Part shown: one piece after another, positions 25,728-33,672 of the stretch | Layout of the letters: every line of letters starts with the position of its first letter | Position numbering within the stretch: position 1 is the stretch's first letter | Assembly: GCF_020907985.1 (NCBI RefSeq) | Contig: NZ_JAJJPA010000016.1 | Coordinates: 85,690 to 149,689, forward strand | Source of the DNA: Kitasatospora humi | Lineage (GTDB): Bacteria > Actinomycetota > Actinomycetes > Streptomycetales > Streptomycetaceae | Direction: 5' to 3' | Length of the DNA: 64,000 nucleotides | Program-made: the position numbers and the translations under genes | Notes under the pieces: generated by a model | What the model saw: the letters and a program-made list of their open reading frames with translations, nothing else | Told to the model about the DNA's origin: nothing | Databases searched by the model: none

Positions 25728-26693
25728 TCACCGCTCGGTCGGTCGCTTGCTTGTCTCGGCGACGACGTGCACCTCGTGAACGGCGTTTCGGTCTCCGGTC
25801 AGCGGCTGGACGCGTCCGGCGGAGTCGGTGGCCCGGCAGCGGATGCGGTGGGGTCCCGGCGCGAGGTCGTACCGGAGGCGGAAGCGCTGCCAGGCGGGGT
25901 CCGGGCCACGCAGGTCCAGCACGGCAGGCTGCCAGTCGGCGTCATCCACGGCGATCTCGACGGACGTCACCTCGGTGGAACTCCAGGCGTAGCCCGCCAG
26001 TTCGCATTTTCCGGCCGGGACGGGGCGCCCGTCTCCGGGGGTGAGCAGCTTGCTGCTGACGTCCTTTTCGCGGACCGGCCGGGCCTCGCTCTCGCCGGGC
26101 AGGACGCGGGTGTAGAGGCGCGTGGTGAAGAGGTGGTCGGGACGGTCGGCGGCCAGCACGATCTGGCTCAGCCACTTGACCGAGTTGGTGCCGAACATCC
26201 GGGGCGCCACCGCCCGCAGCGGGTAGCCGTGGTCGGGGCGCAGCGGTTCGCCGTTCATGGTGTGGGCGAGGACGACCTCGGCACTCGCCTGGTCGAGGGG
26301 CAGGTCCTTGAGGTAGTTCAGGCCGCTCTCCCCTGCGAAGTCACCCGAGTCGGCGCCCTCCAGCCAGACGTGCCGGGCCTGCGGAAGCGGGCCCGCGAGC
26401 TCCAGTACGGCGGTGAGCGGCACACCGGCCCACTCCAGGTTGGTGACGGCGCGGGTCGGCACGTCGGGGCGCAGTGGGTTGCCGAAGCATTCGTGGACGG
26501 CGGTGAAGCGGATCTGCGGCAGGCCCTGGATGGTCGGGAAGTCCAGCCGCAGGGGCCGCTCCACCAGACCCTCGACGGTGAGCGACCAGGTCTCGGGGTC
26601 CAGCCGCGGGTGCGGTCCGAGGTGGTTGCGGATGAAGACCTCGTCGACCGGCGTGATGAAGAGGTCGGGTGTCTCCGGATCGGTCCTGATCAT
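25728..26693 (-). CDS. Sulfite-oxidase-family molybdopterin oxidoreductase
   Basis: A 321-aa protein with the SUOX Moco domain (about residues 20-195; VHECFGNPLRP holds the Cys ligand of molybdenum, and HGYPLRAVAPRMFGTNSVKWLSQI is the classic cofactor-binding strand) and a C-terminal Mo-co dimerisation domain (about 205-310). No signal peptide or heme domain is visible, so it is cytosolic and its electron acceptor is unknown. Physiological substrate unknown; sulfite is only the family name. It lies in the repeat-flanked block with another molybdoenzyme. The start is the first ATG after a weak Shine-Dalgarno. Confidence 0.87.
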   Translation of the reverse strand: MIRTDPETPDLFITPVDEVFIRNHLGPHPRLDPETWSLTVEGLVERPLRLDFPTIQGLPQIRFTAVHECFGNPLRPDVPTRAVTNLEWAGVPLTAVLELAGPLPQARHVWLEGADSGDFAGESGLNYLKDLPLDQASAEVVLAHTMNGEPLRPDHGYPLRAVAPRMFGTNSVKWLSQIVLAADRPDHLFTTRLYTRVLPGESEARPVREKDVSSKLLTPGDGRPVPAGKCELAGYAWSSTEVTSVEIAVDDADWQPAVLDLRGPDPAWQRFRLRYDLAPGPHRIRCRATDSAGRVQPLTGDRNAVHEVHVVAETSKRPTER

Positions 26694-26809
26694 TTGTCAC
26701 GTCCCCCGTGTCGAGCTCGCCATGGCCGTGCGATCGACAGTACAGGGAGCAACTGACACCGCTCAGGAGCGACTCCTGGCTCCGTACGGCTGGGAACGCC
26801 CGGGCCTGC

Positions 26810-27766
26810 TCAGACCGCGGGGGGCCGCGCGTCGAGGATCGCGTCGATCTCGGCCAGTTCGTCGGGGGTCGGCACCCACTGCCCGGCGGCGGCGTTGGCG
26901 CGCACCTGCTCGGCACTGCTTGCCCCCGCGATGACCGAGCCGCAGCCGGGCCGTGCGGCGAGCGCACCCACGCCGATCTCGAGGACGCTCCGGCCGTGCT
27001 CCTCCCCCCAGGCGGCGAGGCGTTCGACCGCGTCGAGGCCGGCCTCGGTCACCCGCTCGTGCCGCGACGCCAGGCGCGAGCCCGCGGGCACGCCCGTGGC
27101 ACGGCGCACCTTGCCGGTCAGCATGCCGTTGGCGAGCGGGTAGAACGGCAGCACGCCGAGACCGTAGTGCAGCGCCGCGGGCACCACCTCCCGCTCCGCG
27201 CCGCGTTCGAGCAGCGACCACTCGTTCTGGGCCGAGACGAACGGCACGGCTCCGGTCTCCCGGGCGACGTGCGCGGCCTCGGCGATCTGCCAGCCGGCGA
27301 AGTTGGAGTGCCCGAGGTAGCGCACCTTGCCCTCGCGTACCAGCTCGCTGAGCGCGGCGAGCGTCTCGGCGATCGGAGTGCGCGGGTCGGGGGTGTGCAG
27401 CTGGTAGAGGTCGATGTGGTCGGTCTGCAGGCGCCGCAGCGACTCCTCGACCGCGCGCCGGATGTAGGCCCGGCCGCCCTTGGCCCCGGCCGCGGAGCCG
27501 TATCCCAGGTCCGCCCCCTGGTAGCCGAACTTGGTGGCCAGCACGACCTCGTCGCGCCGGCCCTTCAGCACCTGGCCGAGCAGCGTCTCGGAGCCGCCCC
27601 CGCCGCCGTAGATGTCGGCGGTGTCGAAGAGCGTCACCCCGGCGTCGAGTGCCGCATCGACCACCGCGCGCGTCTGCGCTGCGTCGAGACGTCCGCCGAA
27701 GTTGTTGCAGCCGAGTCCGACGACGGATACGAGGAGTCCGCTGTTGCCGAGCGTTCGATATTCCAT
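26810..27766 (-). CDS. Aldo/keto reductase
   Basis: A 318-aa NADPH-dependent oxidoreductase of the AKR superfamily: GVTLFDTADIYGGGGGSE (catalytic Asp and Tyr), LATKFGYQ (Lys), IDLYQLHTPDP (His) and a C-terminal GCGSVIAGASSAEQVRANA cofactor motif. It would reduce an aldehyde or ketone. It lies 116 bases before the sulfite-oxidase-like gene on the same strand, inside the island. Confidence 0.92.
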   Translation of the reverse strand: MEYRTLGNSGLLVSVVGLGCNNFGGRLDAAQTRAVVDAALDAGVTLFDTADIYGGGGGSETLLGQVLKGRRDEVVLATKFGYQGADLGYGSAAGAKGGRAYIRRAVEESLRRLQTDHIDLYQLHTPDPRTPIAETLAALSELVREGKVRYLGHSNFAGWQIAEAAHVARETGAVPFVSAQNEWSLLERGAEREVVPAALHYGLGVLPFYPLANGMLTGKVRRATGVPAGSRLASRHERVTEAGLDAVERLAAWGEEHGRSVLEIGVGALAARPGCGSVIAGASSAEQVRANAAAGQWVPTPDELAEIDAILDARPPAV

Positions 27767-28101
27767 TGCGCCACTCTAGTTCCGGCACGAGGTCTGTCAC
27801 GCCGACAAGACCCGCGGCCCGCGGCCTGCAAGGGAGGCGTCCAGGGTCAGCTTGAGCACCGGCTGCGGCCTCGGCGCGGTGACGGTGAACAGCGGGACGG
27901 TCGCGCTGGCCGGGGACGGTCACCTCGAAGGCGCTGCTCGGGGTGCCGCCCGAGCCGGGCGGGGCCGCCGCCTTCAGCTTCTCTCTCAGCGACGCCCCCG
28001 GGAGGAGGGCGGGCATAGAGCATGAGTTCGCGGTCGTCAGTCCGCCGCCGGGCTTGCATTGTGACATTGCCTTCCTGCCGCCAGCTGTGTGACTCGGCGC
28101 C
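27767..28101. other. Divergent gap between the aldo/keto reductase and paoA-like genes
   Basis: 335 bases that must hold the promoters of both divergent transcripts. Much of it reads like a decayed coding sequence on the reverse strand, listed as a pseudogene at 27798-28016. Confidence 0.55.
27798..28016 (-). pseudogene. Possible degenerate gene fragment with a frameshift
   Basis: From an ATG at 28016 the reverse strand reads MPALLPGASLREKLKAAAPP and continues to FEVTVP. At about 27912, in a run of C, the sensible reading moves to another frame (ASATVPLFTVTAPRPQPVLK) and ends at TGA 27800-27798. Joined, it looks like the end of a protein with a beta-rich hydrophobic domain, but I do not recognise it. 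There is no Shine-Dalgarno. It may be debris inside the island. Confidence 0.3.
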
Positions 28102-28716
28102 ATGCGCAGTATGGGCGTGGCTGGGGCGGGGAAATCTCGTGCGGTGAAGAGGGAAATCACCGTACGGGTCGACGGGATCCCGCGTCGGCTGAGCATCGAC
28201 ACGCGCATGACGCTGCTCGACGCCCTGCGCGAACGGCTCGGGGTGACGAGCCCCAAGAAGGGCTGCGATCACGGGCAGTGCGGCGCGTGCACGGTGCTGT
28301 CCGGCGGGCGGCGCGTATTGAGCTGTCTCACGCTCGCGGTCACCCAGGACGGCGCCGAGGTCGTCACCGCCGAAGGGCTCACCGCCGAAGCGGCCACCCC
28401 CGACGGACGGCACGCCGGCCGCGACCTGCATCCGGTGCAGAGGGCTTTCATCGACTGCGACGCGCTCCAGTGCGGCTACTGCACCCCGGGGCAGGTGGTC
28501 TCCGCGGTCGGGGCACTCGACGAGTTCGAGAAGGGCTGGCCGAGTGCCGTCACCAAGGGCCTGGGCGCGCCGCGACTGGACCGCGCCGAGGTGGCCGAGC
28601 GGATGAGCGGCAATCTGTGCCGCTGCGCGGCCTACGTCAACATCGTGACCGCCGTGCAGCAGGCGGCCGGGGCGGCCGCGGCGCAGCGGACGGCCGAGAC
28701 GGAGGTGGCGGGGTGA
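28102..28716 (+). CDS. [2Fe-2S] subunit of a xanthine oxidase-family aldehyde oxidoreductase (PaoA/YagT-like)
   Basis: The 204-aa electron-transfer subunit has both clusters: a plant-type [2Fe-2S] motif (GCDHGQCGACTVLSGGRRVLSC) and the C-terminal helical domain motifs LQCGYCTPGQ and NLCRCAAYVNI. No Tat signal is visible. ATG 28102 is annotated; GTG 28144 (product starting with KREITVRVDG) has a better Shine-Dalgarno-like GGGGCGGGG and may be the true start. The stop overlaps the next start as GTGA. Confidence 0.9.
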   Translation: MRSMGVAGAGKSRAVKREITVRVDGIPRRLSIDTRMTLLDALRERLGVTSPKKGCDHGQCGACTVLSGGRRVLSCLTLAVTQDGAEVVTAEGLTAEAATPDGRHAGRDLHPVQRAFIDCDALQCGYCTPGQVVSAVGALDEFEKGWPSAVTKGLGAPRLDRAEVAERMSGNLCRCAAYVNIVTAVQQAAGAAAAQRTAETEVAG

Positions 28717-29717
28717 AACCGTTCGACTACCGCAGCCCCGCCGACGCTGCGACCGCCGTGCGCATCGTCGGCGGGGATCCGGGCGCAGTGTTCCTGGGCG
28801 GCGGTACGAATCTGGTGGACCATCTGAAGCTGGGTGTCGTCGAACCCGGACTGGTCGTCGGCGTCGCCGGCCTCCTGCCGGCCGAGGTCGAGGAGCTCGG
28901 CGGCGGTGCCCTCAGGATCGGCGCGGGTGTCAACAACAGTGAACTCGCCGCGGACCCGCGGGTGCGCGAGTGGTTCCCGGTGCTGTCGCAGGCGCTGCTG
29001 TCGGGCGCGTCGGGGCAGTTGCGCAACATGGCATCCGTCGGCGGCAACCCGCTGCAACGGACCCGCTGCGTCTACTTCCAGGACGTCACGACACCGTGCA
29101 ACAAGCGGAAGCCGGGCTCGGGCTGTTCCGTCGTCGGGGGTTGGACCCGTCACCACGCGATCCTCGGCGCGTCCGAGCACTGCATCGCGGTCCACCCGTC
29201 CGACATGGCCGTCGCCCTGGCCGCGCTCGAGGCGCGGGCGCGGGTGCTCGGTCCGGACGGCGAGCGCACGATCCCCTTCGTCGACCTGCACCGGCTGCCC
29301 GGCGACGCTCCCGATCGCGACACGGTGCTCGAACACGGTGAGCTGATCACCGCGATCGACCTGCCGGCGCAGCCCATCGCCCGCCGATCGGCCTACCGCA
29401 AGGTGCGCGACCGCGCCTCGTACGCGTTCGCCCTGGTCAGCGTGGCCGCGGCGCTCGACGTCGCGGATGGCGTGATCGTGGACGCGCGCGTCGCGTTCGG
29501 CGGCGTCGCGCACGCGCCGTGGCGCGCGTACCGGGCCGAGGAGGCGCTGCGGGGAGCCCCGGCGTCGGACAGGAGCTACCGGGCCGCCGCGGACGCGGAA
29601 CTCGCCGATGCCCGACCGGCCGAGGGACTGGACGGCGGCAACGCGTTCAAGATCCCCCTGCTGCGCCGCACCCTTGCCGCCACCCTGCGCGACCTGGTCG
29701 GAGAGGACGCCCGGTGA
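28713..29717 (+). CDS. FAD and [4Fe-4S] subunit (PaoB/YagS-like)
   Basis: The 334-aa protein starts with GTG at 28713, overlapping the previous stop, with GGAGG upstream. The FAD motif is FLGGGTNLVDHLKLGV. An insert with four Cys (RTRC, TTPCNK, GSGC, SEHC, about residues 117-153) matches the extra [4Fe-4S] site of PaoB-type subunits rather than plain xanthine dehydrogenase. The C-terminal domain has YRKVRDRASYAFALV. It passes electrons between the Mo subunit and the acceptor. Confidence 0.9.
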   Translation: MKPFDYRSPADAATAVRIVGGDPGAVFLGGGTNLVDHLKLGVVEPGLVVGVAGLLPAEVEELGGGALRIGAGVNNSELAADPRVREWFPVLSQALLSGASGQLRNMASVGGNPLQRTRCVYFQDVTTPCNKRKPGSGCSVVGGWTRHHAILGASEHCIAVHPSDMAVALAALEARARVLGPDGERTIPFVDLHRLPGDAPDRDTVLEHGELITAIDLPAQPIARRSAYRKVRDRASYAFALVSVAAALDVADGVIVDARVAFGGVAHAPWRAYRAEEALRGAPASDRSYRAAADAELADARPAEGLDGGNAFKIPLLRRTLAATLRDLVGEDAR

Positions 29718-31822
29718 CGTTCCCGAGCGAACCGGACGCCGTCGGCCGGGACCTGCCCCGCCGGGACGGGGCCGCCAAGGTCCTGGGCACCGCCACCTAC
29801 GCCTACGAGACGCCGCTGGCGAACGCCGCCTACCTGCACGCCGTCCAGGCCACGATCGCCCGGGGACGCGTCACGGAACTGGACACAACCGCCGCCGAGG
29901 CACTCGACGGCGTGGTCGCGGTGCTCACCCCCAGCAGCGCGGAGCGCCTGGCTTCCACCGAGGACCGGGAGCTGGCGGTCCTGCAGGACGAGGAGGTCGC
30001 CTTCCGGGGCCAGGTCGTCGCCCTGGTCGTTGCCGACAGCTCCGAGGTGGCGCGGCACGCAGCCGCTCTCGTCCGGGTCAGCTACGCGCAGGTGGCACAC
30101 GACGCCGAGCTTCGGGCCGACCGCGAGGACCTGTACGCGCCCGAGACGGTGAACCCGGGCCTTCCCACTGACACCGCCGAGGGCGACGTCGACGCCGCGA
30201 TGGCAGCCGCGGAGGTGACCGTCGAGGAGACGTACACCACCGCCATGTACCACAACAACCCGATGGAGCCGCACGCCACGACGGCCCTGTGGGACCCGGC
30301 GGGTGACGGCTTCCTCACCCTGTGGGACTCCACACAGGGCGTCCATGCGACGCGTGCCGCCATGGCGTCGGTGTTCGGTCTCGATGAAGCGCGGGTCCGG
30401 GTCGTCTGCCCCTACGTCGGAGGAGGGTTCGGGTCCAAGGGGCAACCGCACGTCAACGTGGTGCTCGCCGCGCTGGCCGCACGCGCGGTCCCCGGCCGGC
30501 CCGTGCGGCTGGCCCTGACCCGGCAGCAGATGTTCTCCCTCGCCGGCTACCGCACGCCGACCATCCAGCGGTGCCGCCTCGGTGCCGACCGGGACGGCAC
30601 GCTCACCGCACTCGCGATCGACGTGGTCGAACAGACGTCACGCATCAAGGAGTTCGCCGAGCAGACCGGTGTCCCCGCGCGCATGATGTACGCCTCGCCG
30701 AACCGGCGGACCACGCACCGGCTCGCCGCCCTCGACGTCCCGGTGCCGTCCTGGATGCGCGCCCCCGGCGAGTGTCCCGGCATGTTCGGCCCCGAGGTGG
30801 CCATGGACGAGCTGGCCGAGTGCCTGGGCATCGACCCGATCGAACTGCGGATCCGTAACGAGCCCCGCGTCGAACCCGGCTCGGGCAAGCCGTTCTCCAC
30901 CCGCAACCTCGTCGGCTGCTTGCGGGAGGGCGCCGTGCGGTTCGGCTGGTCGGAACGCGACCCGCGGCCCGGCGCGCGCCGCCGCGGCGATTGGCTGGTC
31001 GGCACGGGCGTCGCCACCTCCACCTACCCGGTCGCCCGCATGCCGAAGTCGACTGCGACGATCCGGCGGGAAGGGGACCGCTACGTCGCCGAGATCGGTG
31101 CCGCCGACCTCGGAACCGGTACGTGGACCACGCTGCCGCAGATCGCCGCGGACGCGCTCGGCGTACCGGTGGATAGCGTGGACGTGCGAATCGGTGACAC
31201 CGACTACCCGATGGCGTCGGTGGCCGGGGGTTCCTCGGGAATGACGACGTGGGGCTCGGCCGTTGTCGAGGCCGCGCGCGCCTTCCGCACCAAATACGGG
31301 ACCGCGCCGCTGGACGGGGACGAGGCGTCCGGCACCGTCGGCCCGCCCGACGACCGCTACGCGATGCACGCCTTCGGGGCGCAGTTCGCCGAGGCGCACG
31401 TCCACAGGGACACGGGCGAGGTGCGGGTGCCGCGCCTGCTGGGCGTGTTCGCCACCGGCCGGATCATCAACCCGCGCACGGCGCGGTCGCAGTTCATCGG
31501 CGGGATGACCATGGGACTGTCGATGGCGCTGCACGAGAAGAGCGTGCTCGATCCCCGCACCGGTCATGTCGTCAACCACGACTTCGCGGAGTATCATATT
31601 ACGGCCAACGCGGACGTTGACGAGATTGAGGCGCACTGGCTCCCCGAGCACGATCCCCACGCCAACGCCATGGGCTCCAAGGGCATCGGGGAGATCGGCA
31701 TCGTCGGCACGGCCGCCGCGGTGTCGAACGCGGTGTGGCACGCCTGCGGCGTGCGCGTACGAGACCTGCCGATCACGCTGGACAAGGTCCTGCACGCGTT
31801 GGAGGCGCAGTCCGAGCGATGA
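29714..31822 (+). CDS. Molybdopterin-binding catalytic subunit (PaoC/YagR-like)
   Basis: The 702-aa large subunit, GTG start at 29714 overlapping the previous stop. Visible: the N-terminal aldehyde-oxidase hammerhead domain (DGAAKVLGTATYAYETPLAN), the Moco motif YVGGGFGSKGQPHVNV, and the C-terminal catalytic glutamate motif SKGIGEIGIVGTAAAVSNAV. With the two preceding subunits it would oxidise aldehydes to acids or hydroxylate N-heterocycles. It needs the MCD form of Moco, yet no PaoD/XdhC chaperone gene is adjacent. Confidence 0.92.
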   Translation: MTFPSEPDAVGRDLPRRDGAAKVLGTATYAYETPLANAAYLHAVQATIARGRVTELDTTAAEALDGVVAVLTPSSAERLASTEDRELAVLQDEEVAFRGQVVALVVADSSEVARHAAALVRVSYAQVAHDAELRADREDLYAPETVNPGLPTDTAEGDVDAAMAAAEVTVEETYTTAMYHNNPMEPHATTALWDPAGDGFLTLWDSTQGVHATRAAMASVFGLDEARVRVVCPYVGGGFGSKGQPHVNVVLAALAARAVPGRPVRLALTRQQMFSLAGYRTPTIQRCRLGADRDGTLTALAIDVVEQTSRIKEFAEQTGVPARMMYASPNRRTTHRLAALDVPVPSWMRAPGECPGMFGPEVAMDELAECLGIDPIELRIRNEPRVEPGSGKPFSTRNLVGCLREGAVRFGWSERDPRPGARRRGDWLVGTGVATSTYPVARMPKSTATIRREGDRYVAEIGAADLGTGTWTTLPQIAADALGVPVDSVDVRIGDTDYPMASVAGGSSGMTTWGSAVVEAARAFRTKYGTAPLDGDEASGTVGPPDDRYAMHAFGAQFAEAHVHRDTGEVRVPRLLGVFATGRIINPRTARSQFIGGMTMGLSMALHEKSVLDPRTGHVVNHDFAEYHITANADVDEIEAHWLPEHDPHANAMGSKGIGEIGIVGTAAAVSNAVWHACGVRVRDLPITLDKVLHALEAQSER

Positions 31823-32137
31823 CCCCGCCGTCCGGGTCCTGTGAGGTCCCCCTGCGCGCACGCCGCCATGGGTACGGCAGTCACCGCGAGCGAATCCGCG
31901 GACGCGGGTTCCGCGGCCCGCCGGGGGCGGCGCGGGCGCGAGGCGCTCGGCGCGACCAGAATGGGTCGCATGACCGACCGGGCCGGCAAGCGCGAGCTTC
32001 AAGTCGGCACCTGGCAGTACGGCGTCTCGGCGCCAAGGTGGAGTGACGCCGGTGCAGGGTGTGGCGCCGCAGCAGCGGGTGGCGTTCTGGTGCCCCGGGT
32101 GCCGGCGCGGGCCGGGGCCCGAGTAGGCCGGGGCTGC
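31823..32137. other. Right edge of the island
   Basis: 315 bases with no intact gene. They contain a truncated ORF at 31961-32050 that runs into the right direct repeat. Confidence 0.6.
31961..32050 (+). pseudogene. Possible 5' fragment of a truncated gene
   Basis: ATG 31961 (or 31970) reads MTDRAGKRELQVGTWQYGVS and on to the repeat junction at 32051. Beyond that the frame passes through nei-derived sequence in a wrong frame, so any protein would be a chimera. It is a candidate remnant of a gene cut by the rearrangement; family not recognised. Confidence 0.3.
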
Positions 32138-32171
32138 TCAGGTCGGGGAGCCGGCCGCGGCGCCGGTGGCC
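32051..32171. repeat. 121-bp direct repeat, right copy
   Basis: Second copy of 25263-25383. It holds an orphan 76-base nei 3' end (including its TAG) followed by the intact 3' end of the VOC gene. Three substitutions separate it from the left copy. Confidence 0.97.
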
Positions 32172-32638
32172 AGTTCGGTGCCCCAGCGGTCGATCGCGGC
32201 TTGCAGGTCCAGTGCCCGCATGCCGCCCTGCTCGTCGCCGGTGGGCCAGTCCTCGCGCGGCACCCGCCACATCACCTCGAACTCGTTGCCGTCCGGGTCC
32301 TTGGCGTAGAAGGACTTGGAGACGATGTGGTCGGTGGCGCCGACCAGCGCGCCGCGCTCGGCCAGCTCGCGACCGATCTCGGCCAGCTCGCCGAGGGTGC
32401 CGACCTCCCAGGCGAGGTGGTAGAGGCCCACCCGGCCGGGCTGCGGCCCCGGAGCGCCGGCGCCGATCGCGAACAGCCCGAGGTCGTGGTCGTTGAGGGT
32501 CTCCTCGGCGCTCAGGAAGGCGGCTCGCCCGGGGATCTCCACATCGACCTTGAAGCCGAGCACCTCGGTGTAGAAGGCGACGGAGGTCGCGATGTCGCGG
32601 ATGTAGAGCACCGCGTGGTTCAGGCGGCGAACGGGCAT
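32138..32638 (-). CDS. VOC family protein, extradiol-dioxygenase-like
   Basis: A 166-aa single-domain vicinal oxygen chelate protein. Metal ligand positions look conserved: LNHAVLYIRD (His), LYHLAWEV (His) and GNEFEVMW (Glu), so it is likely an active metalloenzyme such as a CatE-like ring-cleavage dioxygenase or a glyoxalase/fosfomycin-type enzyme. Its promoter carries two MarR-type operators like the one before the marR gene at 34124. Its last 34 bases are inside the direct repeat. Confidence 0.87.
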   Translation of the reverse strand: MPVRRLNHAVLYIRDIATSVAFYTEVLGFKVDVEIPGRAAFLSAEETLNDHDLGLFAIGAGAPGPQPGRVGLYHLAWEVGTLGELAEIGRELAERGALVGATDHIVSKSFYAKDPDGNEFEVMWRVPREDWPTGDEQGGMRALDLQAAIDRWGTELATGAAAGSPT

Positions 32639-32696
32639 GTCGGTCTCCTTGCCGGATGGGCTCGGGCGGTGCCGGATGGGTCGGACGTCAGATCTA

Positions 32697-32710
32697 GTTC
32701 AAATTTGAAC
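32697..32710 (-). promoter_or_regulatory. MarR-type operator, proximal (GTTCAAATTTGAAC)
   Basis: A perfect 14-bp palindrome in the leader of the VOC gene, downstream of the predicted transcription start. The 12-base core TTCAAATTTGAA is identical to that before marR. Confidence 0.8.
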
Positions 32711-32722
32711 CTCGACTCCTTG

Positions 32723-32751
32723 ACCATACCCTGTCGTTCGAATTTGAACAA
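32723..32751 (-). promoter_or_regulatory. Promoter of the VOC gene
   Basis: On the reverse strand a -35 TTGTTC (32751-32746), 17-base spacer and -10 TATGGT (32728-32723). The distal operator overlaps the -35 and spacer. Confidence 0.55.
32736..32749 (-). promoter_or_regulatory. MarR-type operator, distal (GTTCGAATTTGAAC)
   Basis: Matches the proximal site with one mismatch and is centred 39 bases from it. It overlaps the -35 region of the VOC promoter, fitting repression. Confidence 0.75.
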
Positions 32752-32788
32752 CGATGGTGACGACAGCACTGATGCCAGGGTCTCGCGG

Positions 32789-33343
32789 TCAGAGGGCGCC
32801 GACCAGCAGGGCGGCGGCGGAGCCGAAGAAGAGCAGCATCACACCGATCCAGAACACGGTGAGACCCTTGGCCACCAGCGCGGCGCGGCCCGGATGGGTG
32901 ATCCGGGCGAAGTCCGGTCCCAGGCGGCAGCGCGCCGCCGTCAGCAGGGACAGCAGGCCGGCGCAGAGCACGGCCAGCGTGATGCAGAACCCCATCAGGT
33001 ACCCGGCCACGCCGGCGGTGTCCGGTTGGCGGCAGTCGTGCGCCCGGCAGAGCACCTGCACGCTCTGGTCGGGCGAGTAGGAGCGGGGCATCTCGTCGAG
33101 CCGGGCCGACCAGTCGCCCCGGTCGGCGTGGACCGTCCCCCAGCAGCTGGTCGTGAAGGTCCTGCCGTCCTTGGAGGTGACGCACCTCTGCACCTGGAAC
33201 GTCGCCTCGTCGCCGACCAGCCCCGCGTCCAGGACCGCCTGTTGGACGCAGAACGCGCTGCCGAGCCCGCCGACTCCGGTGGCCAGGGTCCCCGTGGCCG
33301 CGTACTTGAGCCCGGCAGCCGCCCCGCCGTCCCGCGATCCCAT
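32789..33343 (-). CDS. Membrane protein of unknown function
   Basis: A 184-aa protein with a Gly/Ala-rich N-terminal segment, an extracytoplasmic region with several Cys (QRC, SCWG, VLCRAHDCRQ) and two C-terminal hydrophobic helices (GYLMGFCITLAVLCAGLLSLL and GLTVFWIGVMLLFFGSAAALL). Not recognised as a named family. Cys in the outside loop may form disulfides. Confidence 0.65.
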   Translation of the reverse strand: MGSRDGGAAAGLKYAATGTLATGVGGLGSAFCVQQAVLDAGLVGDEATFQVQRCVTSKDGRTFTTSCWGTVHADRGDWSARLDEMPRSYSPDQSVQVLCRAHDCRQPDTAGVAGYLMGFCITLAVLCAGLLSLLTAARCRLGPDFARITHPGRAALVAKGLTVFWIGVMLLFFGSAAALLVGAL

Positions 33344-33672
33344 TGCCCCGTACCCCGCTCATCCGTGCCGCTGGATCAACGGAGGGTAGCGCGGCTCCGG
33401 TCTGCGCAGGGGTGCGGGGGTTGACACCGCCGCAGCGGTGGCACGCACTCCCGGGCACCGGCGGCGGGCAATCAGGCGTAGGCGTCGCCCCGCTCGGCGC
33501 TGCACCCCTCGCGAGCGGGACGGAAGCGGGGCTGCGGTGCTGCGGGCGGCGCTGTCCCGGCGGACGTGCGCCGCGCCGGGCGCGCACCGGTGCCCGCACG
33601 CACCGCACCGCCGCCGGTCCGGGTGGATCCGGGGTCGGCGGCGGTGCGGTCGGGTGTGCGGTCAGGCCAGGG
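33344..33672. other. Intergenic region without gene
   Basis: 329 bases upstream of the membrane-protein gene and downstream of the His-rich gene, both on the reverse strand. Contains a terminator-like hairpin at 33603-33649 and presumably the membrane-protein promoter. No credible ORF. Confidence 0.6.
33603..33649 (-). terminator. 14-bp stem hairpin after the His-rich gene
   Basis: Bases 33603-33616 (CCGCACCGCCGCCG) pair perfectly with 33636-33649. It lies 23 bases past the stop of the His-rich gene on the reverse strand. Confidence 0.7.

Larger units (their letters stand above)
25384..32050. other. 6.7-kb block flanked by 121-bp direct repeats (probable acquired island)
   Basis: Everything between the repeat copies: a sulfite-oxidase-fold gene, an aldo/keto reductase, a degenerate gene fragment, a PaoABC-like operon and a truncated ORF. 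The arrangement (intact nei left, intact VOC right, duplicated junction) shows the block was inserted between two convergent genes, or is what remains of a tandem duplication. No integrase, transposase or tRNA is present, so the mechanism is unknown. Confidence 0.75.

Noticed and set aside
25384..32050. Classical transposon or integrative element
   Set aside because: No transposase, integrase, tRNA or terminal inverted repeats are seen; only long direct repeats made of host genes.
31841..33424. Long forward open frame crossing the right repeat, the VOC gene and the membrane gene
   Set aside because: It is antisense to two real genes; only its first 30 codons at the island edge are kept as a possible remnant.
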